A DNA stretch of 13,891 nt from Alphaproteobacteria bacterium (GTDB taxonomy: Bacteria; Pseudomonadota; Alphaproteobacteria; Rhizobiales; Aestuariivirgaceae), in the NCBI GenBank assembly GCA_005884715.1, contig VAZZ01000038.1, positions 1 to 13,891 of the forward strand. The letters run 5' to 3'. The position numbers and the translations under genes were made by a program. Below the pieces are notes generated by a model. That model worked only from the letters and a program-made list of their open reading frames with translations. It was not told the DNA's origin and did not search any database. Each line of letters opens with the position of its first letter. The stretch's first letter is position 1. Below, piece after piece: positions 6,393 through 13,694 of this stretch.

Positions 6393-8405
6393 CAGCGTTT
6401 CTTCTTCTTGACTGCCTGCAGGACGGCCTTGGCGGTAATGCCGAAATGCGGATAGAGCTTTTCGATGGGGCCCGAAGCTCCAAAGCCGGTCATGCCGATG
6501 AATATGCCGTCAAGACCGATGAAGCGGTCCCAGGTGCCGCGGACCGCCGCTTCGATGGCAATCCGGATTTTTTCCGTGCCCAGCACCTTGTCCTTATAGG
6601 ACTTGCCTTGCTTCTCGAAGAGATCAACCGAGGGCACCGAGACGACGCGGGTTGCAATGCCGGCCTGATCGAGCAGCGCCTTGGCATCGATGGCGATTTC
6701 AACTTCCGAACCTGACGCGAAGATGACCGCCTTGGATTTTTTGGGAGCCGATGCAATCTCATAGCGCCGAATAGCTGAACCTTGCCGGTTTGAGCTTCTG
6801 GCGCGTCAGAGCGAGAATGCTCGGCGTCTTTTCCGATTTGAGCGCCAGTTGCCAGCATTCCGCCGTCTCGACCGCATCGCAGGGGCGAAAGACATGGAGA
6901 TTGGGGATGGCGCGCAAGGCAGTCAGATGCTCGACCGGCTGATGCGTCGGACCGTCTTCGCCAAGTCCGATCGAGTCATGCGTCATAACGTAAATGACCC
7001 GCACGCCCATCAGCGCCGACAGGCGGATGGCGGGACGGCAATAATCGGTGAAGACGAGGAAGGTGCCGCCATAGGGGATGACGCCGCCATGCAACGCCAT
7101 GCCGTTCATCGCGGCGGCCATGCCATGCTCGCGAATGCCGTAATAGATATAGCGTCCGCCATAGTCTGAGGCGTTGAGGGCCTTGAGGTCCTTCGACTTG
7201 GTGTTGTTCGAGCCGGTCAAATCGGCCGAGCCGCCGACAATCTCGGGAACAGCGACATTGATGACATCGAGCGCATTCTGCGAGGCATTGCGGGTGGCAA
7301 GAGCCGGCGGTGACTTCGCCAGCTCCTTCTTGTAATTCGAGATCACCTCGTCGAAATTTGCCGGCAGGGCGCCCGACAAAGCGTGCCTGAATTGACCGCC
7401 TGCGCTGTTGCCGGCAAGCCGTTTCTCCCATGCTTCGCGCTGAGGCCGGCCGCGCTTTCCGGCTGCGCGCCAGAATTCCAGTATGTCGGAGGGAATCTCG
7501 AAGGGCGGATGATCCCAGCCCAGTGTCTTGCGTGCAAGGGCCACTTCATCAGCGCCCAGAGGCGCGCCATGGGTCGCCGCGGTGCCCTGCTTGTTGGGCG
7601 CGCCATAACCGATGATCGTCTTGCACGCTATGAAAGAGGGCTTGTCGCTGGTCTGTGCTGCTTCGAGCGCCGCCGCAACGGCCTGAGTGTCGTGCCCGTC
7701 GACATGCGTCACATTCCAGCCCGAGGCGGCGTAGCGTGCCAGTTGGTCGGTCGAATCCGCCAGGCTCACCTTGCCGTCGATCGAGATGCCGTTATTGTCC
7801 CACAGTACGATCAGATGGTTGAGCCTGAGGTGGCCGGCAAGCGTGATCGCCTCTTGCGAGATGCCTTCCATATGGCAGCCGTCGCCGGCCAGCGCATAGA
7901 TGCGATGATTGACGAGGTCGCTACCGAAACGGGCATTGAGATGGCGTTCTGCAATCGCCATGCCGACGGCATTGGCGAGACCCTGGCCCAGCGGTCCGGT
8001 GGTCGTCTCGATGCCTTCCGCATGGCCATATTCCGGGTGGCCCGCGGTCTTCGAGCCGAGCTGGCGGAAATGCTTGAGCTGGTCGAGTATCATGTCCTTG
8101 TAGCCAAGGAGGAAAAGCACCGAATAGAGCAGCATCGAGCCGTGACCGGCGGAAAGCACGAAGCGGTCGCGATCCGGCCAATGCGGGTCTGCGGCGTCGA
8201 ATTTGAGGAAGCGCGAAAACAGCACCGTGGCGATGTCGGCCGTTCCCATGGGCAGGCCCGGATGGCCGGAATTCGCCTTCTGAACGGCGTCCATGCTCAA
8301 GGCCCTTATCGCATTGGCATAGGTCCTGAGCTTCAGGCGCTCCTCATCCGAATACAGTGTGGCGCTAAGGGGGATCGCGACTGGCGCGGCCGTGTCGGAT
8401 GTCAT
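6392..8405 (-). pseudogene. tkt: Transketolase, interrupted by frameshift near residue 545
   Basis: The enzyme transfers two-carbon ketol units using thiamine diphosphate. The first 540 or so residues are well preserved: SGHPG near 46, SAGHGS near 87, the ThDP motif GDGCHMEG...DNN at about 174-205, and the catalytic Glu of GIREHG near 428. After LALTRQKLKPARFSYS the frame hits TGA at 6761-6759. From 6763 down, a shifted frame continues without a break: YEIASAPKKSKAVIFASGSE, through VPSVDLF, to the normal end at 6392. Comparison with the family suggests that several residues between SYS and YEIA are also missing, so a short deletion of 3n+2 bases fits better than a single base change. The start is taken as MTSD at 8405; the upstream in-frame ATGs at 8447 and 8465 overlap a likely promoter. 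Could be a sequencing or assembly error. Confidence 0.9.
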
Positions 8406-8437
8406 GGGCTGCTCGCTTTCGGTAATGCGGGGGGCCA

Positions 8438-8465
8438 GAGATAGCATCCGAGCCTCTTGAGTCAA
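8438..8465 (-). promoter_or_regulatory. Candidate promoter of tkt operon
   Basis: TTGACT (8465-8460) and TATCTC (8443-8438) are separated by 16 bases on the minus strand, a passable sigma-70-type pair. Transcription would begin about 25-30 bases before the MTSD start codon, which supports that start over the upstream ATGs. Prediction by eye only. Confidence 0.4.
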
Positions 8466-8490
8466 CCTCCCGGGACGACAAGCGAGGCGG

Positions 8491-8519
8491 TTGCGCGGAT
8501 GGGCGGCTGCGCCTAACTT
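8491..8519 (+). promoter_or_regulatory. Candidate promoter of DUF4164–zapA
   Basis: TTGCGC (8491-8496) and TAACTT (8514-8519) have a 17-base spacer and lie about 50 bases before the DUF4164 start. With the tkt promoter it would make a compact divergent control region (8438-8519). Prediction by eye only. Confidence 0.4.
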
Positions 8520-8569
8520 ACGGTGGTGCCGGAAGGGATTCGCTGAGGCCGGCCAGCGGTTGGGGTGAA

Positions 8570-8857
8570 ATGGCGGATACGCGCAAGCTCGACGAGGCGT
8601 TCAATCGGTTCGATGCAGCGCTCAGGCAGTTTGAAGCCGCTCTCGAGCGGCAGAATGAGCGCAAGTCGCACGAAGAGTCGCTCGAAGCGGCAGCCGAGGC
8701 TTTACGGCTCGACCGCTCGCGCCTGGCGCAGGAGCTCGACGGCGTGCGCGCCAAGGCGACCGACCTCGTCACCACCAACCATAAGGCCGTCGGCAAGATC
8801 GATGCGGCGATGTCGCGCATCCGCGCTGTTCTGCACAGCAACAGCGGAGGATCCTAA
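8570..8857 (+). CDS. DUF4164 family coiled-coil protein
   Basis: The 95-residue protein is a continuous predicted coiled coil: LDEAFNRFDAALRQFEAALE, then ERQNERKSHEESLEAAAEAL and LAQELDGVRAKATDL, with a short Ser/Gly tail. It has no signal or membrane segment. Proteins of this type (DUF4164) lie next to zapA in Hyphomicrobiales, and the nine-base gap to zapA indicates one transcript. A role in cell division is plausible from position only. The start follows GGGGTG three bases upstream. Confidence 0.8.
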   Translation: MADTRKLDEAFNRFDAALRQFEAALERQNERKSHEESLEAAAEALRLDRSRLAQELDGVRAKATDLVTTNHKAVGKIDAAMSRIRAVLHSNSGGS

Positions 8858-8866
8858 GAGAGCCCG

Positions 8867-9220
8867 ATGTCGCAAGTGATCGTCCAGGTCAATGACCGCC
8901 CCTATACGATGCAGTGCCCGGATGGCGAGGAAGACCATCTGCGCGAGCTGGCGAAGCTTCTCGACACGGAAGTCTCGCGCATCAAGAGCAATGTCGGGAC
9001 CGTTGGCGACATCAGGCTCCTGGTGATGGCAGGCCTCATGGTGGCCGACCGGTTGTCGGAATCGGTGCTCCGCATCGAGGAACTCGAGGACCAGTTGCGC
9101 GGCGCCCGTGAAGCGCGCAATGCCACGGTCCAGCAAGCTCGTGAAATGGAAGTGAAATTCGCCGAGCGCCTGGAGCTTGCGGCGCAGCGCCTTACCGGCC
9201 TCGCGGGCAAGCTCGGCTAA
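8867..9220 (+). CDS. zapA: Cell division protein ZapA
   Basis: ZapA binds FtsZ and bundles protofilaments at the division ring. The 117-residue protein has the typical N-terminal globular part (VIVQVNDRPYTMQCPDGEED, then LRELAKLLDTEVSRI), the conserved VGDIRLLVMAGLMVADRL segment near 46-63, and a C-terminal coiled coil from about 65 to 110. In many proteobacteria zapA precedes the 6S RNA gene and 5-formyl-THF cyclo-ligase; the same order is kept here with one extra broken gene between. Confidence 0.92.
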   Translation: MSQVIVQVNDRPYTMQCPDGEEDHLRELAKLLDTEVSRIKSNVGTVGDIRLLVMAGLMVADRLSESVLRIEELEDQLRGAREARNATVQQAREMEVKFAERLELAAQRLTGLAGKLG

Positions 9221-9284
9221 TATTGCCCCTTGAATCTACTCTTATTATCCTGATGGATGCTTCAAGGCTCACCCTGGAATTGCC

Positions 9285-9952
9285 ATGCTGCAAGCCTGTC
9301 TCAATGGGGCGCGCTCCCGCAAGGACCACCCGCGAGTTCCCCTGACGCCTGAGGAACTGGCGCTCGATGCCCTGCGTGCCGCCGCCGCCGGTGCCGCGGA
9401 ACTCCACGTCCATCCGCGCGATGCTCAAGGGGTCGAGACGCTCGCTGGGGATCATATTCCACCCGCGAGGGTATCCGAACCGACAAAGTCCGAGGCTTCG
9501 ACCAGATGGGTGATTGGACGGTGCTGCCCGATTATGTGTCGGTCAATCTCAGCGAAGACGATGCCGGCGATATCATCGCGCTCATGACCGCCAAGGGCAT
9601 CGGTGTCGAAGCCGGACTTGCTACGCTCGCCGATGCCCACAGATTCGTGAAGCTTGCGAGCGTGAAAAACTGCCTGCGTGTCCTGGTCGAGATCGATTTC
9701 GAGAAGGATGTCGCGACGGCACTGCGCCTTGCCGATGCGATCATGCGCATTCTCGCCGACAATCGTGTCGGGCTGCCGATCCTCCTGCATGGCTTCGAGG
9801 AAACCATGTGGCCGCTTTACCGCAAGTCGGTGGCGCTGGGGGTCGATGCGCGTCTCGGCTTCGAAGATGGCATCCTTCTGCCGGACGGCCGCATTGCCGC
9901 CGACAATCACGACATCATCGCTGCTGCCCGGAAACTGACTCAAGGGCGATAA
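9285..9952 (+). pseudogene. BKACE-family (DUF849) beta-keto acid cleavage enzyme, broken
   Basis: Two fragments in different frames belong to one protein. Fragment 1 (9285-9452) begins MLQACLNGAR and carries the zinc-binding HVHPRD (His41, His43). Fragment 2 (9458-9952) reads STREGIRTDK, then WTVLPDYVSVNL, LLHGFEETMWPLY and GFEDGILLPDG, and ends at a normal stop; the Glu of GFEDG is the likely third zinc ligand. Between GD and STREG the family normally has roughly 20-25 more residues (alternating Ala-rich helix, then a GIS-type strand). Here only five bases join them and the frame is lost. BKACE enzymes condense beta-keto acids with acetyl-CoA; the substrate of this short subgroup is unknown. 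The gene sits between zapA and the 6S RNA position. Confidence 0.75.
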
Positions 9953-9954
9953 AT

Positions 9955-10166
9955 CCTGGGTGTGGGTTCCTGAACCTGCTTCTGGATTTCGCCGCCCTAT
10001 GCGCCTACATAGGGATCGGCGAGCTGCCCGGTGCGTGAGGAGATCTTTTCCCTGGGGCCTATACGATTCTCGCGGGAGCTGTCCCTAGGCTTGGCCGTGG
10101 CCTTGCCCACACGGCGCCCACCTACACTTGTAGGTACCCGGGATCGTCATTCTCCCACGGCCAAGG
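9955..10166 (+). ncRNA. ssrS: Candidate 6S RNA
   Basis: No protein frame covers this stretch, and it lies exactly where 6S RNA is expected, upstream of 5-formyl-THF cyclo-ligase in a zapA neighbourhood (as in E. coli zapA–ssrS–fau). 6S RNA mimics an open promoter and holds housekeeping RNA polymerase in slow growth. Visible structure: CCCTATG (9995-10001) with CATAGGG (10008-10014), extended by GCCG/CGGC across a two-base bulge; AGCT(G)CC (10022-10028) with GGAGCT (10075-10080) enclosing CGTGAGGA/TTCTCGCG; ACCTAC/GTAGGT (10120-10125, 10130-10135); and an 11-bp stem, 10090-10100 with 10155-10165. Ends are approximate, and the region could hold a shorter 6S RNA plus a separate hairpin element. 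The call rests on synteny and folding, not on a covariance-model match. Confidence 0.6.
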
Positions 10167-10283
10167 CGGCCCGCCGCTCGATCACGATCCCATCAGATCG
10201 AATCGATTAGACGTGATAAACGTGATCCGAGTCCCACGCATCTGACCGATGCGCATGAAAAAGAATACGAAGCGAGGGTTGAC

Positions 10284-10871
10284 ATGCATGTTGCTAAGCG
10301 CTCCGGCGATCTTCTGGACCAAAAGCGCCGGGCGAGGACGGCCGCCAATGCGGCGCGTACGCAAGCTCACAAAAACCTCGGCGAAAGAGCGGGATTGATG
10401 CTGGCGCAGCATGAACTGCCGGTAGACCGCTTCAACGGGCAGATTTCCGTTTCGGGATTCTATCCCTATCAAGCCGAAATCAATGTTCTGCCGCTCCTCG
10501 CCCGCCTTGTCAGTGAAGGCTGGCAGACGGCTTTGCCGGTGGTCATGGCGAAAGGCGAGCCTCTGACTTTCCGGGCCTGGGCGCCGGGCGAACCTACCGG
10601 CCGCGGCATATGGGATATCCACATCCCGCTCGAAACCGCGGTCGAAGTCGATCCCGATGTGCTCCTGGTGCCGATGCTGGCCTTCGACCGGCGCGGCTAC
10701 CGGCTCGGCTATGGCGGCGGCTTCTATGACCGCACGCTTGCCGAATTGCGCAAGCTCAAGCCCGTCACCGCGATCGGTGTGGCCTATGCCGAACAGGAAA
10801 TGGACGAGGTTCCAGTGGCGCCTTATGACCAGCCGCTCGATTGGATCCTGACCGAGCGCGGCGTTATCTAA
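10284..10871 (+). CDS. 5-formyltetrahydrofolate cyclo-ligase
   Basis: The enzyme uses ATP to turn 5-formyl-THF into 5,10-methenyl-THF, recovering a stored folate. The 195-residue protein has the family's signature GYGGGFYDRT at 141-150, preceded by VLLVPMLAFDRRGYRLG, and the N-terminal Lys/Arg-rich helix (QKRRARTAANAAR). A GAGGG five bases upstream of the ATG supports the start. It follows the 6S RNA candidate, a linkage known from other proteobacteria (E. coli fau/ygfA), and is 19 bases upstream of the YmdB-like gene, so these two are probably cotranscribed. Confidence 0.93.
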   Translation: MHVAKRSGDLLDQKRRARTAANAARTQAHKNLGERAGLMLAQHELPVDRFNGQISVSGFYPYQAEINVLPLLARLVSEGWQTALPVVMAKGEPLTFRAWAPGEPTGRGIWDIHIPLETAVEVDPDVLLVPMLAFDRRGYRLGYGGGFYDRTLAELRKLKPVTAIGVAYAEQEMDEVPVAPYDQPLDWILTERGVI

Positions 10872-10890
10872 CCGAAGCGCTGATCGCAAC

Positions 10891-11712
10891 ATGCGCCTTC
10901 TGTTTCTCGGCGATGTCGTCGGCCGGACCGGCCGTGAGGCGGTGGCGCGCGTCCTGCCGCAACTGCAACAGCGCCACGCCCCCGATCTCGTCGTCATCAA
11001 CGGCGAGAATGCCGCGCACGGTTTTGGCATCACCGAGGAGATCTATCTGGGGCTTGTCGATGCCGGCGCCGATGTGGTGACGCTCGGCAATCATTCCTTC
11101 GACCAGCGCGAAGCTCTTATCTTCATCGAGCGCGTGCCCAATATGCTCCGCCCACTGAATTATCCGCCGGGTGTGCCGGGCAAGGGAGTGGGCATCTTCA
11201 CTGGCCGCAACGGCAAGCGCGTACTGGTGATGAACATCATGGGCCGGGTGATGATCGAGCCGCAGCTCGACGATCCGTTCCGCGCCGTCGACCGCGAGCT
11301 CGAAATGTGCCCGCTGGGTGATGGTTGCGATGCGGTGATCATCGATTTCCACGCCGAGGCGACGTCGGAGAAGATGGCCTTCGGCCATTATGTCGACGGA
11401 CGCGTCAGCGTTGTCGTCGGCACTCATACACACGTGCCGACCGCCGATCACCAGATCCTCAGAGGCGGCACCGGCTATATCAGCGATGCCGGAATGTGCG
11501 GCGATTATGATTCGGTGATCGGCATGGCCAAGGAAGAGCCGCTGCAGCGATTTCTGCGCAAGCTCCCGGTCGAGCGCATGCGCCCGGCCGAAGGCGAGGC
11601 GACGATCTCAGGGATCGCGATCGAGACCGACGATCAAACCGGTCTTGCGGTCAAGGTCGCACCGCTGCGCATTGGCGGCCGACTGTCCGAGGCGCGGATC
11701 GATTTCTGGTAG
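10891..11712 (+). CDS. YmdB-family (TIGR00282) metallophosphoesterase
   Basis: The 273-residue protein keeps every metal ligand described for Bacillus YmdB-type phosphodiesterases: Asp8 in FLGDVVG, Glu39-Asn40 in INGENAAHG, Asn67-His68 in TLGNHSFDQ, His154 in IDFHAEATSEK, and His179 and His181 in GTHTHVPTAD. Family members are binuclear-metal 2',3'-cyclic nucleotide phosphodiesterases; the natural substrate in alphaproteobacteria is not established. The protein is cytosolic, with no signal peptide, and of normal length. It follows fau closely and is ended by a strong hairpin. Confidence 0.92.
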   Translation: MRLLFLGDVVGRTGREAVARVLPQLQQRHAPDLVVINGENAAHGFGITEEIYLGLVDAGADVVTLGNHSFDQREALIFIERVPNMLRPLNYPPGVPGKGVGIFTGRNGKRVLVMNIMGRVMIEPQLDDPFRAVDRELEMCPLGDGCDAVIIDFHAEATSEKMAFGHYVDGRVSVVVGTHTHVPTADHQILRGGTGYISDAGMCGDYDSVIGMAKEEPLQRFLRKLPVERMRPAEGEATISGIAIETDDQTGLAVKVAPLRIGGRLSEARIDFW

Positions 11713-11719
11713 CTTCTGG

Positions 11720-11751
11720 ATGGCCGCCTCGGAGGGCGGCCATGAACTTTT
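11720..11751 (+). terminator. Intrinsic terminator after the YmdB-like gene
   Basis: ATGGCCGCC (11720-11728) pairs perfectly with GGCGGCCAT (11735-11743) around a six-base loop, and GAACTTTT follows. It lies seven bases after the stop codon and separates this operon from the convergent small gene. Confidence 0.75.
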
Positions 11752-11765
11752 CGGCCCGATGCTTT

Positions 11766-12098
11766 TTAACGCCGGCCCAGGAATTCCGGGCGAGCCCTGC
11801 GGGGAGGCCGGTTGCCGCGGGCTTCGCTCGCCATCTGTTCCATGACCGTGGCGGCGCGGGTCCATTCGGTCTCGGCGCGGGAAATATCGCCACTCCTCAG
11901 CGCATCATTGCCGGCCTGAAGATGGCTTTCGGCGGCTTGCGAAATTTCGCTCAGCGTCGCGATTGCGGCAAAGGCCCGCCCCGAGGGGGCGGCGCTGGCG
12001 AGGGAACGAACCTTCTTGAGAGCCGCGGCACAGGCCGGGCCCGCCATGCCTTCCGCCGCAAAAACAATACCGTTCGCTGAACCTGGCTTCACCGTCAT
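11766..12098 (-). CDS. Small hypothetical protein, unrecognised
   Basis: I do not recognise this 110-residue protein. It begins MTVKPGSANGIVFAAEGMAG, followed by Ala-rich helices and a pair of helices (EISQAAESHLQAGNDALRSG, then DISRAETEWTRAATVMEQMA) spaced like a single TPR-type hairpin. It ends in a basic tail rich in Arg and Pro. No signal peptide or membrane span is clear. The start at 12098 is supported by AGGAG seven bases upstream; an ATG seven codons earlier has none. It is convergent with the YmdB-like gene and divergent from yebC. The good ribosome site and helix pattern argue that it is real; the GC-rich opposite frames keep confidence moderate. Confidence 0.6.
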   Translation of the reverse strand: MTVKPGSANGIVFAAEGMAGPACAAALKKVRSLASAAPSGRAFAAIATLSEISQAAESHLQAGNDALRSGDISRAETEWTRAATVMEQMASEARGNRPPRRARPEFLGRR

Positions 12099-12174
12099 GG
12101 GTACGCTCCTGTTACTCACTTTCCATTCAAATTGGGCGATCCGCCTTAAGGACGGGTTAAGCCAGCTGCAGCGC

Positions 12175-12203
12175 TTGTTAATCTTGTCGGGAGAGGTTTA
12201 TAA
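12175..12203 (+). promoter_or_regulatory. Promoter of yebC
   Basis: TTGTTA (12175-12180), a 17-base spacer, and TTATAA (12198-12203) make a good sigma-70-type promoter. It is followed by an AT-rich leader of about 20-25 bases before the yebC ribosome site GAGGG and the ATG at 12232. Confidence 0.6.
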
Positions 12204-12231
12204 GGCCTGAAAATTCGAGTTTTGAGGGTCT

Positions 12232-12981
12232 ATGGCAGGTCATTCCCAATTCAAGAATATCATGCACCGGAAGGGCAAACAGGACGCCATCCGGTCACGG
12301 CTGTTTTCCAAGCTCGCTCGCGAAGTGACGGTGGCGGCGAAGACCGGTCTGCCCGACCCTGAGAAGAATCCAAGGCTCAGGCTGGCGGTACAGAATGCCC
12401 GCGCCGAAAACATGCCCAAGGACAATATTGAGCGCGCCATCAAGAAGGCGCTGGGCGGTGATGCCGACACGTATGAAGCGATCCGCTATGAAGGCTATGG
12501 GCCGGGTGGCGTCGCCATCATCGTCGAGGCGCTCACCGACAACCGTAATCGCTCAGCCAGCAATGTGCGGTCACTGTTTGCGAAATATGGCGGCAATCTC
12601 GGCGAGACCGGGTCCGTCGCCTTCATGTTCAACCGCGCCGGCGAGATTACCTATAAGGCGAAAGCAGGTTCGGCCGATCAGGTGATGGAAGCCGCGATCG
12701 AGGCGGGCGCCGATGACGTGCAATCGGATGAAAATGGCCATGTCATCCTGTGCGCCTTCGAAAGCATCGGCGAGGTGACGTCCGCACTTTCCGCCAAACT
12801 CGGCGAGGCCGAGACGGTGAAGGTGGTGTGGAAGCCGCAGACGGTGACCCCGGTCGATGAAGAGACCGCGCAGTCGCTGATGAAGCTCATCGATTCGCTC
12901 GATGAGGATGATGATGTGCAGAATGTCTTCACCAATTTCGAAGTCTCCGATGAAGTGATGAAGAAGCTCACCGCCGCGTGA
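12232..12981 (+). CDS. yebC: YebC/PmpR (TACO1) family protein
   Basis: The 249-residue protein begins MAGHSQFKNIMHRKGKQDA, the near-invariant YebC start (usually MAGHSKWANIKHRK), with further signatures AENMPKDNIERAIKKA near 58-73 and YEGYGPGGVAIIVEALTDN. Members have been described as DNA-binding regulators and, more recently, as ribosome factors that relieve stalling at proline stretches. It is complete and cytosolic. In alphaproteobacteria it often heads the ruvCAB cluster; here ruvC starts about 700 bases further on, beyond two gene remnants. Confidence 0.95.
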   Translation: MAGHSQFKNIMHRKGKQDAIRSRLFSKLAREVTVAAKTGLPDPEKNPRLRLAVQNARAENMPKDNIERAIKKALGGDADTYEAIRYEGYGPGGVAIIVEALTDNRNRSASNVRSLFAKYGGNLGETGSVAFMFNRAGEITYKAKAGSADQVMEAAIEAGADDVQSDENGHVILCAFESIGEVTSALSAKLGEAETVKVVWKPQTVTPVDEETAQSLMKLIDSLDEDDDVQNVFTNFEVSDEVMKKLTAA

Positions 12982-13171
12982 GGGTTCTAGAGGGGGTCTC
13001 TATTGTGGCTCAGCTGTGGCCTATTTTGGTCTGTCGGCTGTAGGCGGCCTTCCGCCAAGAAGTCATCACTGAACCCGCGCTCAAGAGCAGCGTGCAACGA
13101 TTCCCAGCGCGGATGACGATCGACTTTTCCTTGCAAGACGAGATGCCTAGTTTGTTTTGCTCACGGCTGCA
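12982..13171. other. Intergenic stretch without a recognisable gene
   Basis: No convincing coding frame or RNA. The only structure I see is a short hairpin, GGCGG (13043-13047) with CCGCC (13052-13056) around CCTT, with no T-run on either side. A TTTGTTTTGC tract at 13151-13160 precedes the vapB-like control region. The stretch may be decayed sequence left by the events that truncated the neighbours. Confidence 0.5.
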
Positions 13172-13191
13172 TCATGCTATCTGAAGTATGA
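13172..13191 (+). promoter_or_regulatory. Possible operator of vapB remnant
   Basis: TCATGCT (13172-13178) and AGTATGA (13185-13191) form an inverted repeat with one mismatch and a six-base spacer, just upstream of the vapB-like start. VapB antitoxins typically bind such palindromes at their own promoter. A -10-like CTATCT lies inside it. Low certainty. Confidence 0.35.
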
Positions 13192-13198
13192 GGCCACC

Positions 13199-13219
13199 AT
13201 GAAAAACATAACGCTTAGA
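13199..13219 (+). pseudogene. vapB-like antitoxin, first seven codons only
   Basis: ATG at 13199, preceded by GAGG, encodes MKNITLR. This is the usual beginning of VapB antitoxins of the type MKNITLRIDE. Directly after the Arg codon the similarity stops and the sequence runs into the 3' end of the hydrolase pseudogene on the other strand. The rest of vapB and any vapC toxin are absent. Seven residues are a thin basis, but the start context and the palindrome upstream agree. Confidence 0.4.
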
Positions 13220-13226
13220 AGCCGAG

Positions 13227-13663
13227 TTACTTCAAGAACTCCAGCACCGCCTGATTGAATGCCTTGGGATCCTGCAGCATGGCGAAATGGCTGAGGCCCG
13301 GCAGGATCACGAGTTTCGCGCCCGGAATAGCCTTCGCTATCTCGACATCGTGCTCCTGGCGGATCGCCTCATGGCCGCGGCTGTCCATGGCGATGACGCG
13401 ATATTGCTTGGCGAATTCCGGCACCTGGCCGCCGAAATAATCGGTATTGCCCAAGCCGCCATGGAGCAGGATGAGGGGCGAGCCGTCGCCCCAAATCGCA
13501 TAATAGATCTTGATCCCGTTCACTGCGCCTCGCCGGTTTCGGTGGGTGCCGGCAGGGGAAGGGGGACCGGAAGCGTCTTCCACAGTTTTTCTGCCCGCAA
13601 AGGCAGAAGCGCGAACCAGGCCGCCCAGATCACTACGGCGAATGACTGAAGAAATATGCGCAC
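13227..13663 (-). pseudogene. Alpha/beta-hydrolase, frameshifted and lacking its core
   Basis: The start is probably GTG at 13663, with GGAG seven bases upstream. It encodes a signal-peptide-like segment (VRIFLQSFAVVIWAAWFALL), then LPAPTETGEA. There the frame is lost by one base near 13524; the next frame continues VNGIKIYYAIWGDGSPLILL, HGGLGN and YRVIAMDSRGH. At 13370-13373 the text jumps from DSRGH straight to EAIRQEHDVEIAKAIPGA and LSHFAMLQDP, the last strand and helix of the fold. Roughly 110 residues normally lie between, including the nucleophile elbow G-x-S-x-G, so the catalytic Ser is gone while the C-terminal His region remains. It should be inactive. The original was probably an exported or membrane-anchored hydrolase. 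Confidence 0.8.
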
Positions 13664-13694
13664 GACATTTCTCCATGAAGCGGTAAAGGATGCT

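Noticed and set aside
5665..6483. A 272-codon minus-strand frame overlapping pgk
   Set aside because: It is rich in Arg/Ser/Pro, typical of out-of-phase reading of GC-rich coding DNA, and overlaps intact pgk.
7383..8444. A 353-codon plus-strand frame opposite tkt
   Set aside because: It is antisense to the conserved part of transketolase and no domain is visible.
10182..11033. A 283-codon minus-strand frame over fau and the start of the YmdB-like gene
   Set aside because: It is antisense to two well-identified genes, and its protein has low-complexity out-of-frame character.
11742..12080. Plus-strand 112-codon frame opposite the small hypothetical gene
   Set aside because: Its start lies at the terminator hairpin with no ribosome site, whereas the minus-strand frame has a good one.
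13043..13056. Short GGCGG/CCGCC hairpin after yebC as a terminator
   Set aside because: Five base pairs, no T-run, and about 60 bases beyond the stop codon.
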